Below are positions 34,547 to 45,282 of a stretch of 64,000 bases of DNA, piece after piece. Made by a program: the position numbers and the translations under genes. Origin of the DNA: Aedes albopictus (Eukaryota; Arthropoda; Insecta; Diptera; Culicidae); assembly GCF_035046485.1 (NCBI RefSeq), contig NC_085138.1, positions 331,806,421 to 331,870,420 on the forward strand, written 5' to 3'. Positions within the stretch are counted from its first letter, which is position 1. Every line of letters begins with the position of its first letter. The notes below the pieces were generated by a model. That model worked only from the letters and a program-made list of their open reading frames with translations, did not search any database and was not told the DNA's origin.

Positions 34547-36169
34547 AAAACAAAGAATAAACCCTTTGTGAATATATTGAAATCGCCCATAAGATATTTT
34601 TAATTTTATTTTTCCGCTAACGTACATGACTTTCTAATGTTTCAAGTTCAATTTTGATTTTTCTTTTCAGTCTTCTGAGTCTCAACATTTCACCTAGCTA
34701 TTTTTATATAATTAGCGCCCTCATCAATACATAAAAATGATCTCTCTCATGTTTTAATATTGTTTTGCTTTTTCATTTTGGTAAAAAAGCCCTTTTATCT
34801 CAACATTTTAAAAATGGCAACAAGTCTATATACATTCTTGGATTCTTTTGCGATCTAAGAGAGAAGAATAATAACCCTTGTAAATAGTTCATTCTTATGT
34901 CCGTTCAATCGTTCATACGTTAAGATTATTTCATTACCATAAAGGAGATTTTTCCCTTCTAAAATTGTAGAATCTCACGTTTCCGATTTTTTTTTTCATT
35001 TTTGTTAATGCACACTAGGGTGTCCCAAAATAAAAAAGTCGAAAAGTTAACTTGTTCACCCTTAAATGATATATTAGGGTCTAGGTAATAGTTCCATACA
35101 CGAGAACACGCTCAAACAATAACACAAATTTACAAAATAAAACGAAAGTCGTGAACTTGTGTCAACGACCAAAATTTTTGAAGCACAATTTAGTGCTGAT
35201 TTCGAAACCGACCTTCAAAAATTTTTAAGTAGAACAGTTTTTGAGTTTTAGCTCAATATCGAGTTTTGCAACTTTTCAAAATATGTAATTTATTTAAATT
35301 TAAATATATTGCGTTTTGTTCAACCAATTTCAAATCTTTTTCCATAAATTAAAAGCTGAATACAATACCATTCGATCATCTGAATACAGGTTTTGCGTCA
35401 GATTGATGAAATTCAAGATATTGGCGATTTTTAGGGACGATCTTCTTAAATTTTAGCAAAATTCCCAAAATTTTTTTGAAGAAATGTATTTTTTTCAATA
35501 AGAAAAAACCAACCAAAAAATTCTTTGTCGACGTTAATTTGACATATCATATGTAGGCAAGTTACAGTAAAAATTTCAACTCAATCGGAGCATTGATTAC
35601 GGAGAATGAGATGTTTGAAGTGAGCAACTTTGCTTAAAAATAGAACAAAAATCGATTTCAAATAATCAACCTTGTATGGAAAGTCTACTATAATTTTTTT
35701 CTTTCGCGTTTTCGAACTCAGGGCATGATTCTACACCAAAATTGATCATCAGCTTACCGAGTTCAAAAATGCTGTAAACTAGTGTAATTAGAGGATGCAC
35801 GCATCGGTTTTATGAAATATGAACGATTTTTGGTACTTTTACCAAAAAAAAATCTCATGAGGGTTGAAAAATCAATGTCAGTAAATCATAGTTCTGGGTC
35901 TCGCAAACAAAGTTTAGAGGGAATTTGTGTAATCAAAAATGATTCCATATAATTAGCATTAGTTAAAATATAAAAAAACACGAATTTTTTGCAATTTTTT
36001 TTGAAATTGCTCAACTTATAGGGATTTCTAGATTTTTTCTGTGGTTGACAATTCCCCTATTTTAAAACAAATTGTGTGTACATTATTTCGACCAAAGACA
36101 GTTTTAAGCTATCTCCTTCATGGGTTGAGATGTGCATAAAAACACTATAAATGGTATTTCTTCCACAAA
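34547..36169. other. AT-rich sequence, probable interspersed repeat
   Basis: No coding frame. The part from about 35013 begins CACTAGGGTGTCCCAAAATA, a style common in mosquito repeats, but I found no matching second terminus. The boundaries are unknown. Confidence 0.35.
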
Positions 36170-39100
36170 TGCCATAAGAAATTCCTTTAGATGTTTCTTC
36201 AGAAATTCCTCTAGATACTTCTTCATGCATTCCTCCATGGATTGATTTAAAAAATCCTTCAAAGATTCTTTTGGACATTATTCCTTATGTTTTTTTTTGT
36301 GTTTCAAAGATTATTTCCAAAAGTTCTCACCACCGGAAATTTCTCAAAGAGTTCCTCCAGAATTCCTTCACGGATACATTCAAATACATTCCGAAGGATT
36401 CATTCAAAAATTTTTGCAAATGCTTTAAAAAATCCCCCGAGATACCTTGAGAAGATCCATTACGTAGGCTTCCTTAATGTTGCTCCTGAAATTATTCCAT
36501 GATTTTCTAGCAGAAATTTCAACAGGGTTTTTTTAGATTTTTTTTTTTAATTTTCTCCACAAATTTCTCAAAGGATATCTTTAGAAAAGCTTGAATGTAT
36601 TGCTTCAGAATTGAGCCTTCAAAAAATCCAACAGGAATTGCTTAAGATTTTCTCTTAGCGATTCTTAACGAAAATCTTCAGAAAAAAATTATAATTTCGC
36701 CCATAAGCGAAAATTTGGGGACGCACGTGCCACAAATGTATATGAGAGGTATTTTTTTCCCGAGATGTCATTAGAAGTTCCTCTAAATGTTTCTTAAGAA
36801 ATTCTTTCTTATATTTTTCAGTAAATCTTCCAAAGATTCTTTCAAAACATACTCCACAGATGCCACCGGGTGTTTTTCATAAAGTTTCTCCGGAATTCCT
36901 TCATAGATTCTTTCAAAAAAAAAAACCCAGGATCATCTGAGACAATCCCTGCATCAATTGAAATAATACTGGGGACATGTCAGAATCATTCGATGCAAGT
37001 TTAAAGGAATTTCTCGCGAAAGTTCTAAAGGGAACCTCCGTAGTGAAATCTAAGAGGAATTCTCAGAAGCAATTTTTAAACAATCTTCAAGATAAATTTT
37101 CTTTTTACTCGGATATTTTCTTCAGGAATTGCATAAAGAATTCCTTCTGGAATTTTTGAAGGATTCTGAAGATCCAATACAAAATTTGATCTTTCATAAG
37201 GATGTCCTTAAAAAATCTTGCTTGCATGGATTGGTTCAGAAATCCCTCCAGGGGTTTTTTTTAATTTCTCTAGGGATCTTTTAAGAAAAAAAAATCTAAA
37301 AATTCTTCCAAAAATCTGAAGAAAAATTCCGTTCAAAAACTTCCATAGATTTCTTCTTTAGAAAATCAGAAATTTTTACAGAGAAACTTTAATGAAATTT
37401 TCCATGGATTTCTTTATCATCTAGTTAGTCAATAGATTTCTTCAAAAATGTCAACAAATTTTTCATCAGAAAATCTTCCATGACTTTCTTAAGATTTTCT
37501 CCCAGCAATTCTTACACAAAATCTTCCGGCGATCCCTTCACAAATTTCTCCATGAATTCTATCAAAAATTCTTCTACGGATTCATTTGGAATTTCTTTCA
37601 AGAGACTCACTGAGAAACTTTTTTTCAGAAGTTTGCTTTAGAAAATCTTTTTCAAAATATTCCATGGATTGGTTCAGAAATTAGTAAGAGGAAGTTTAAA
37701 AAAATCCTTCAAAATTTTCTTCTTAAATTCATGCACTGTTTTCTTCTGAAATTTCCCTAGTGATTGGTCCAGAAGTTCCATCGATTTTCTCAGTAATTCT
37801 CCGATGGGATTTTCTTGGAAAATCATTCAGAAACACCTATGAAATAAAATCTTCACGGATTCCATAAAAAAAATTTCCTGTGATTTAATAAAGAAAGCTT
37901 TTGAGGGATTCTTTTACACATTCCTACAAATACTCTTTCAGAAGGTCTCCTTGGTATTCCTTAGGATATTTTTCCAGAAATTTCTTTTTAAAATCTTTTT
38001 CAGGTATACTTCAAAAATATCACTAGAGATTTCTATAGACGTCATTCCAAGCACTTCTTAAGAAAATATTCTATGCATTGCTTCTAAAAATGTTGCACAG
38101 ATATCTTCAAAAAGTCCTCTCGGACATGCTTGCAAAAAATCATCCATGGAATCCTTCATAAACTTTATCGGGCATTCTTTTTTGAGAATTTTGCATAGAT
38201 TGCTCCAGAAATTTCTTCGGAGTTTCCTTGTGAAATTGGTTTTGAAATTGTTCTGGAAATTTCTCCAATTATTTGTTCGGAAAACATTCCATAGATTATC
38301 TCAGAAATTTCTTTCTAGATTCTTTCAGAAATTTGACCGGGAACTCAGACGGTAAATCTTCCCAAGTTCTCTACAAAAAATCCACTAGCGATTCCTTCAG
38401 AAAATCAGAATTCCTCCTAAAATGTATCCAATGTTTCTTTTAAAAATTCTATTAACCTTTGGAGAATCTACAAGAACTGCTTCTGCATGTCCTACCAAAA
38501 ATGTATACAATCATTCCTAAAAAAAAGCATCTATGAATTCCTTTCAAAATTGCTTAATGGATTTTCTTAAAAATTTCGCCAATTGTTCTTTCAGAATATC
38601 TTCCATAAATTCATTCGGAAACTAATGTAGGAATTTCTTCAAAAAATCGTACCAGTATTCTATCAGAGGTTCTTTAAGGAATTTCTTGAGATATCACTTT
38701 GGGAATTTCTTTATAAATTTCATCAAGGAAGAAACCCTCTAAGGATTTGTTCCGAAAATCTTCTAGGGCTTCAGGAATCCCTTGGGAAATTTCTCAAAAA
38801 TTCATCGTTGGATTCTTTCAGGAACTCATACAGCAATGTCTTGACGAACTCTCCAGTTCTCCAGAGATTTTAGCCAGATTTTTTAGTGGTTCAAGCAGAA
38901 ATTTCTACGGGAATTCCTGTCGACATGCCCATAGAGATTACCTCATTAATTCTTTCGGATATTACTCCATATGTTTTCTTAGCAATTTCTTCAGGATTTC
39001 CCAAAATAATAACATAGAGTTTTTTTCTTTTTATTATTTCAACTCATTATCATCATCAACAAGTTCAACTCATTAGATATTTCAGAGGAAATTTTTCTAA

Positions 39101-39455
39101 GAATTTTTACAGGTGTTCATTCACCCATTTCAGATTTTTATCCAACGAAACCTACAGAAATACGTTCATGGGTTGCTCTGGGAATTCTTTAGGGATGTTT
39201 TTTAAAAATTCTTCCAAAAAACTCTTAAGAGATTCTATAGGATTTTCACCAGAAGTTTCCCAAAAAGATTTTTCAAGATTCCTCCAGGATTTTTTTTTTC
39301 GAAAGTTCGAGGTGTCTACAGGAATTTGGCTGATTTCATACAGGCAATCAGTTGGAGATTTCATACAGGAATTCCGCCAGGAATTAGTTGGAGTCAGTGG
39401 CGTAGCCAGAAATTTATTCTGGGAGGGATTTTTGACGATCAATTATACCTTCGAG
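36170..39455. repeat. Decayed repeat block, opposite orientation
   Basis: The block is filled with CTTCAGAAATTCCTCC, CCATGGATT and AAATCTTCCATGG motifs, which are the reverse complement of the motifs in 23265-27144. Spacing is irregular and divergence high. Frames of 60 to 146 codons are made of the repeat. Several sub-blocks end abruptly, suggesting insertions that could not be delimited. Confidence 0.6.
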
Positions 39456-39470
39456 ATTATCAAAGATTTT

Positions 39471-39650
39471 TTTTTTGTCTGTATTAACGAGATTTTTAAC
39501 CCTAGGCTAGTTCATCTCGGGACCCACGTTTTACTTCCCTTCCGAAGGAAGAACCCACATTTTATTAGTATGTCGGGAGTGGGATTCGATCCCATGTCCT
39601 CGGCGTGATAGTCAAGTGTTCTAACCACCACACCAGGTCCGCTCCACACC
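39471..39650 (-). mobile_element. tRNA-derived SINE, 180 bp, second copy
   Basis: This is the same family as 33914-34089, about nine bases in ten identical by eye, on the same strand. B box GATCGAATCCCAC is intact. A 13-bp duplication, TATCAAAGATTTT, lies at 39458-39470 and 39651-39663, although the T-rich end overlaps the tail. Confidence 0.82.
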
Positions 39651-39663
39651 TATCAAAGATTTT

Positions 39664-40626
39664 GATTATTGAACACTTATAGCGCCACCTAGCGGCAAAA
39701 ATCAAAAACTTGATATTTCTGCATACATTTTGGCCAGGTTTTCCCATACAAACTTAAATATCGTTGAGACTTAATCGATTCCGTTCAAAATTTCAACATA
39801 GCTTATGGGAGTCCAAAACAACTGATTCAGCTGGTAAGACTGTTTGTAAGAAGTGTTCATCATTTTGAGGGGTGACCCCAAACTTTTGGTCGATGACATC
39901 AAGGATTAAATTACTTAATAACTTTTTTTTCTAGAATTTTTAGCTTAGTTCTGTAAAAAGAGGTTGAAAGCTAATAGAAAATGGGTTATATTACCGCTCT
40001 CATCTCATCTTAAAATTTGGTCGACCCAATTTCCAGCGACACTGCCGTAAGTTTATATTCATTTTTGAGAAAATTTGGCAACTTTGGGTTAAGTTTACAT
40101 ACAAAATTTTTTGATTTTTTTTTTTTAAATCATGTTCAAAGTTTCTTTGACTTATAATCTTTTGTATGAGACCTAGGGTTTTGAAATCGGACGCAAATTG
40201 GCGAAGATATGGGTCTAAAAAAATGACATGTTTTTGAGGAGGTGAACCCAAACTTTTGATCGGGAGTGTATATGCCTGTTTCGTGCATTGGATGCGAATT
40301 CTTTGGTGCTGTATATGTGTGACTATTTCAGTAGCAATTTCGTGCAAGGCTGGGGCTCTAACGGATCCGAAAACTTGGAAATCGGCCAACGGCAACCTAT
40401 AACGGACCTCCCAATCGGACTGGAAAAGGAACAAGTGCCACACATCAACATTCCCGTGCTCATCTTTCTACCATGGACAGGGCAAAGGCAACCAGTTCGA
40501 TATAGTAGATATACATTTAGGCGCTGTAGAAACTGTAAATGCAGTTGCCAATTGGAATTGCTCACGCAGTGCCCTTGTGGACAAAAGAGCTGTAAATTAG
40601 GTTAAGTGGTTTAGAATTAAAATAAT
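39664..40626. other. Interspersed repeat and unassigned sequence
   Basis: Two direct copies of a motif of about 33 bases (CCCAAACTTTTGGTCGATG near 39882 and CCCAAACTTTTGATCGGG near 40248) are about 360 bp apart and suggest a repeat unit. After that, 40288-40605 carries overlapping frames on both strands; the plus frame has a short Cys-rich end (RRCRNCKCSC) but I recognise no family, so it is not called as a gene. Confidence 0.4.
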
Positions 40627-41120
40627 TAGGGTGCCTGTACCAGTTATCGCACTACCTAAGAAAAACTATTTCTACAAAAATAAGAAGAAGACCGACGAAT
40701 GTAAACAATAAGTCAAATGATAGATTAGTTTTCATACTTTACAGGAAAAATATAAAACCAGAGCCAAAACTACTTTTAATATTTATTACGGCGTGTGCCA
40801 ATGATAGGAACCCTGTACCAGTTATGGACACATTTGTTAATTTGGGTTCCACTTCGCACTATTTACATGCATTCCTTATGGGATTTGCCATAACTGGTAC
40901 ACTATGGCGAAATAGGGTGCAAGGAGGCCGAACAGTTAAGGAAAATGATTTATTTCTACTATAATTTTAGCAAATTGTGAATTTTGAATGATTGCAATCA
41001 TCTTTTGTGATCGTGATCTGTTGTTCACGAAATTTTTCTTGATAATTTGTATCTTTAAAGGTTGAAAATCAACTATGGCGAATCTGAGGTACTATAGCCA
41101 TAGCTGGTACACTGAGCCTA
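40627..41120. mobile_element. TA-flanked MITE, about 490 bp
   Basis: The left end TAGGGTGCCTGTACCAGTTA and the complement of the right end (TAGGCTCAGTGTACCAGCTA) match with several changes. A TA marks each edge. Similar ACCAGTTATGG motifs recur inside in both orientations. It is non-coding. Confidence 0.6.
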
Positions 41121-42473
41121 GACAATTTCGAATTGCTGAAGACATTTCTAGGTGCCCATAAAGCAAAGCGGTTAGAAATTTTAATGCTAATGCTCCATTT
41201 TCAGAATTCCTATATCTCTGGCGCGTAGGTCTTATGATCTATAAGCGCAACCAAAGGCTTTTCGATACCGTCGATGGGGGTGACAATGGGTCTGGGGGGT
41301 GAGATTGGGTCAAAACGGAGAAACATAAAATTTGAAATAACTCATCAACTATCGTTAATTTATATTGAAAACTTTATATTATTTCAAAGGAGAGATGTTT
41401 TTAAACGTCATGATGAAGAATGAGATGTTTAGCAATAATCATTTTTTGTTAAATTTGTGGCTAAACTTATGTGATGAAACTACTAGTAAATCACTCTGAA
41501 AAAAATTCTCCTTCGCAATGTTCCACACAAGCACCTAACCGTAAATTTTCTTATAAGTAGTTAGCTGTAGGTATTACCTGGTTGATGCAATGAAAAAAGT
41601 GGGCTGTCAATGCACTTTTTATTTAAAAATTCAATATTTTCGACCCTATGTCTAAATATTAAGAATGGGGGTGAGATTGGGTCAAGCAAGTTAGCGAGTG
41701 CACATAACCTAAACTAACAATTCAACTTGTTATCCAGTCCTCATTTGACTTTAAAGTCGTGCCATGTTTACCGTATTTTCATAAAAACGCGCTTTTTTCG
41801 AAAATATGTCGAAGAAGTGTCAAGCGAGTGTGGTCATACGTTTAGTGCCTAAAATCCTTTATAAAAATACACCCATGCGTTTGGACAGCTCCTCTAATCG
41901 TCATCTAGCCTTTAGTGTACTGCATATTCGTTTCAATGTTATTGCGAGAGAGGGTCTAATAGTGTGAAATGTTGTGTAACATAATATTTGAACGACCCTC
42001 TATCTTGAGAGGCCAATGATCATGTACATAAGAGTTTATAACGGAGGGTTTGGTTAAACATTTCTTATGCAGTATACTAAAAATATCATGTTTTTTTCAA
42101 TCAATCTTTCAATGCGTCCCTCCCTCATTGTAATCTTCCCCCTCCTCTCTTGGTGATTGAAACTTTAAATGAGGATGATTATGGTGGCTAAAATGGCTAC
42201 ACAACATACAAACGTTATTTTATGAAATTACAACATATTTTTTCGGTTATATTAGCCCTTTTAGGTGGATTTATCATCTTTTAAAATTACCTAAGTTTTT
42301 ATTCGTCATGGTTACATTGTATTTTAAATAGATTTACTAGATATGATCAATAAAATTAACTTATATTCTTAGATAGGCGACTTCGATTACTTTGACCCAT
42401 TCTCACCCCCTCTAAGGGGTGAGATTGGGTCAATTTTCAATCATTTGTAGTTTAGTAAGTTATTCATATAATG

Positions 42474-44202
42474 CAGCGTTTCTCAAACTATGGGTCGCGA
42501 CCCACTGGTGGGTCACTGGCTGATTTTTGGTGGGTCGCGAAGGCTTGGGCAACATTGTAATAAATGTCTTAATTATCTTAATTGTACTCCCTAGGAAAAT
42601 CGACAGAGTTATTTTTAGAAGTGCGGTGTCTCTTTAATGCTATTTAAAATTTTGTATTATAAGTCTTAGTCTGGAGTACATTTCATATTGGCAATATTGT
42701 CTGTGTTCTGAAATCGATTCTGAAACTATGAGTTTTCAATCAAAAGTATTTTTTGTTGCTTGCAGTTTGCATTGTCAGTTAAATATTTACATACCAAGTT
42801 CAGCAGTTAAAATATCAAAAAAAAAAAAGATTTATCAAAAACCAGCAAACACTTACTAAACTTCGACAAGAAACCTGAACTTTACCGAATTTAAGTAAAG
42901 GTTAACTTCGGAAAAATTCTGATGAGTATCGATAATCCGAACTTTCGTAGAAATCAGAACAACTGAAAATGATTGCAATAAAAATATAAATAAAATAAGT
43001 GTGTCTGACCATCCAGCAGAAATATAATTCTGAAAATTCAAATTGATGTCTCATTTTGTCATTTTGTAGTAGATTTTAAAGTTCTGCAGAAGCTTGTGCA
43101 GAAGTATAAAACACGCAGAAAAATGGCGCTTGTTCAAAACAATAAAACGCATGGTTGATTTTCAAACTGAGAATTTACTTATTCCAAAGTTGTATTTAAT
43201 TGTTTTCATTTAGAGTTTATCAATAAAAACAATCGATTACCATCATTTCATATAATGTCAAAAATTTCATTTGTTTCAACAAAATAAAAACCATAAACAT
43301 GGTCCAAAAGCACTCACACATCTATAAAATGCTTACCCCAACATCGGCACAACGAAGAAGGTGCAGCAAATCCATCACGCCAACTTCCAAGTGCAGCTTT
43401 GGACGTGATGAATAACGCGCAAGTACTCACGACAGCATCCGCAAAAAGTTGATCGGTTTCGCCTTTTTTGTCTTTTTTTAGTCGTTCTCCTCCCCATCCG
43501 CTTACCGACGGTCTAAAAATAGATTGCCGAGCTGCCGCAGTTGCTGCCGTCACCTACACAATAACATTCCGGGTTTGTTAGTGGCAAAAGTGCAGTCGTT
43601 TGAATCAATCCATTATTTCATGTTGAAAAAACCATATCTCTGTTTATTTTAACAAACTGTCAAAAATTTCGACAAATGAAAATATTTGTATCATCAAACA
43701 ATAGAACAAGTTCAGTTTAAACTAGAAATCAGTTTGTCGCTATAGTAAACTGAAAAATCGGTTGATTTGAACTGGAATTCAATTGTGTTTACAATTTATT
43801 TTTCTGCGTGAACTGCTATTACATCTTTAAAGAATCTGTATAAATATATTTTGTTTTGTTTATTTCTGCAATATGTGAGAGAAAACCAAAAACCTGTTTT
43901 GAAGTGCTGCTTGAAGTCAGACTTGATTGGAAACTTGGAAACTTATCTCAAATTCTTTAGACTAAGAGTTTACCGAAACTGGACACTTGGGTACCTTAAT
44001 CTTACTTTGACTTTTTCAAAAAAAAACAGAAAGAGTATAATAGTAAATTGATCCAAAGCCTATGGAAATGATAAAATGTATTTATTAAAGTCAGTCCAAA
44101 TTTACAAAAATGACGTATTTTATGAAAATACACTCTGGTGGGTCGCCAAATTCTTTAAAAACCAAAAGTGGGTCGCAAGCTGAAAAAGTTTGAGAACCCC
44201 TG
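42474..44202. mobile_element. hAT-like element, 1.73 kb
   Basis: The ends are CAGCGTTTCTCAAACT on the left and the complement of CAGGGGTTCTCAAACT on the right, followed on both sides by GGGTCGC motifs. An exact 8-bp duplication, ATATAATG, lies at 42466-42473 and 44203-44210. The CAG...TTCTCAAACT terminus and 8-bp target are typical of hAT elements. There is no transposase frame. A GC-richer patch at 43310-43560 differs from the AT-rich remainder. Confidence 0.85.
43310..43560 (-). other. Possible captured host segment inside the hAT-like element
   Basis: Inside an otherwise AT-rich element this 250-bp patch is GC-richer and has a 79-codon minus-strand frame starting MTAATAAARQ. Several GTAAG or GTGAG donor-like motifs occur on that strand. 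I recognise no domain. It may be a fragment of host exon carried by the element, but chance is not excluded. Confidence 0.25.
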
Positions 44203-44210
44203 ATATAATG

Positions 44211-44931
44211 TGATACTTTTTTGCTAAACTATCATTACAACATAGAAGAGTATACATACCAAATAAAAAGTTATTCCGACTTCAATTGCATTTGTTATTT
44301 AACAATTAATCTTTGAGTATCCTTTTTTGACCCATTCTCACCCCCAACGACGGTAGTTTTCAGTTTCGTCACATGTTATAGGAGCTTCATACTACTATTA
44401 TGGATCATTTTAGTGATTATACAATTGCTTTGTAGCTGTCGTTCACGAAAGTGACTCTCGAATAACGCATTTCATACCCACAACCCCATAATGCCAAGCG
44501 AAATGTAAATCGGGAAATGCAAGAAATGCACTCCGGCTGCTACTACTATCGTCGTCATCGTCGTCATCATTGTTGATGCTGCTACTGCCCGCCGAACCAA
44601 ACTGAACGCAACGACGACGATTCACATCGCGAATAATGTACGGGGATCCGGTCGCTGCTCAGAGATACAATGTGACGGGCGGCGAGAAAAAGTTGCACTA
44701 TCGGGTTGGCGAGATCATCGTCGGTCGGACCTGGGATGGTTCCACTCTCCGGGACGGAATGTTTGTAATATACGGACGAAGGGGAAGGACGACGGTGATG
44801 GTGGGATTGGAATAAATGTATTATTTAAGCATAAATTTATCGATTCACCGAACAAGGTGTTTTTTTCCCCGGCACCTCGTTGGGATGTGTCTTTTATGGG
44901 GAAGTGTTGCTGATACAAGACGTGGCTGAGC
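44211..44931. other. End of the repeat, then unique sequence
   Basis: Up to 44354 this is the right end of the GGGGTGAGATTGGGTCA-bounded element. From 44380 to 44931 the sequence is unique, with GTC/ATC triplet runs near 44549-44570. Short frames on the minus strand (60 and 96 codons) show no domain. This is the target into which the LOA-like LINE inserted. Confidence 0.4.
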
Positions 44932-45282
44932 ATTGATTCGTGGAACTCCGCCAAGGATGATTCTTTTATTCTGGAGATACACTTGTGTATGTTCAGAATT
45001 AACAAGAATCATTGTTGCCGGTTCCAAGCCCGGGTAAAGGAGGAGGATATATGTGGTGATGACCGTAGCCACACGAATGCCTAATACGGTCTAACCCCGA
45101 ATCTACGGTGTAATGCGACCCGTGCCTATGGATGCATGGCTGGGGGGGTGAAACAAATACTCAGTCGCGAACGGAGCCTGTGGGGTACCAGGGAGAACCC
45201 CACAGTATTCATCCCTTGCTGCGTTAATGCAGGGCTCTGGCGCAGTCGACCTTTACTTCCCGTGCGACTCGTGGGAACAACA

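Larger units (their letters stand above)
41297..44354. repeat. Repeats bounded by GGGGTGAGATTGGGTCA ends
   Basis: The 18-mer GGGGGTGAGATTGGGTCA, with small changes, occurs directly near 41298, 41667 and 42415 and inverted near 42396 and 44329. The simplest reading is two adjacent terminal-inverted-repeat elements, about 41297-42413 and 42415-44354, the second split by the hAT-like element at 42474-44202. A target duplication was not resolved. No coding frame belongs to them. Confidence 0.55.

Noticed and set aside
40288..40605. Frame with Cys-rich C-terminus, considered as a captured gene or viral remnant
   Set aside because: It starts at a TTG, overlaps an equally long antisense frame, and resembles no family I can name. 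Calling a viral integration would be unsupported.
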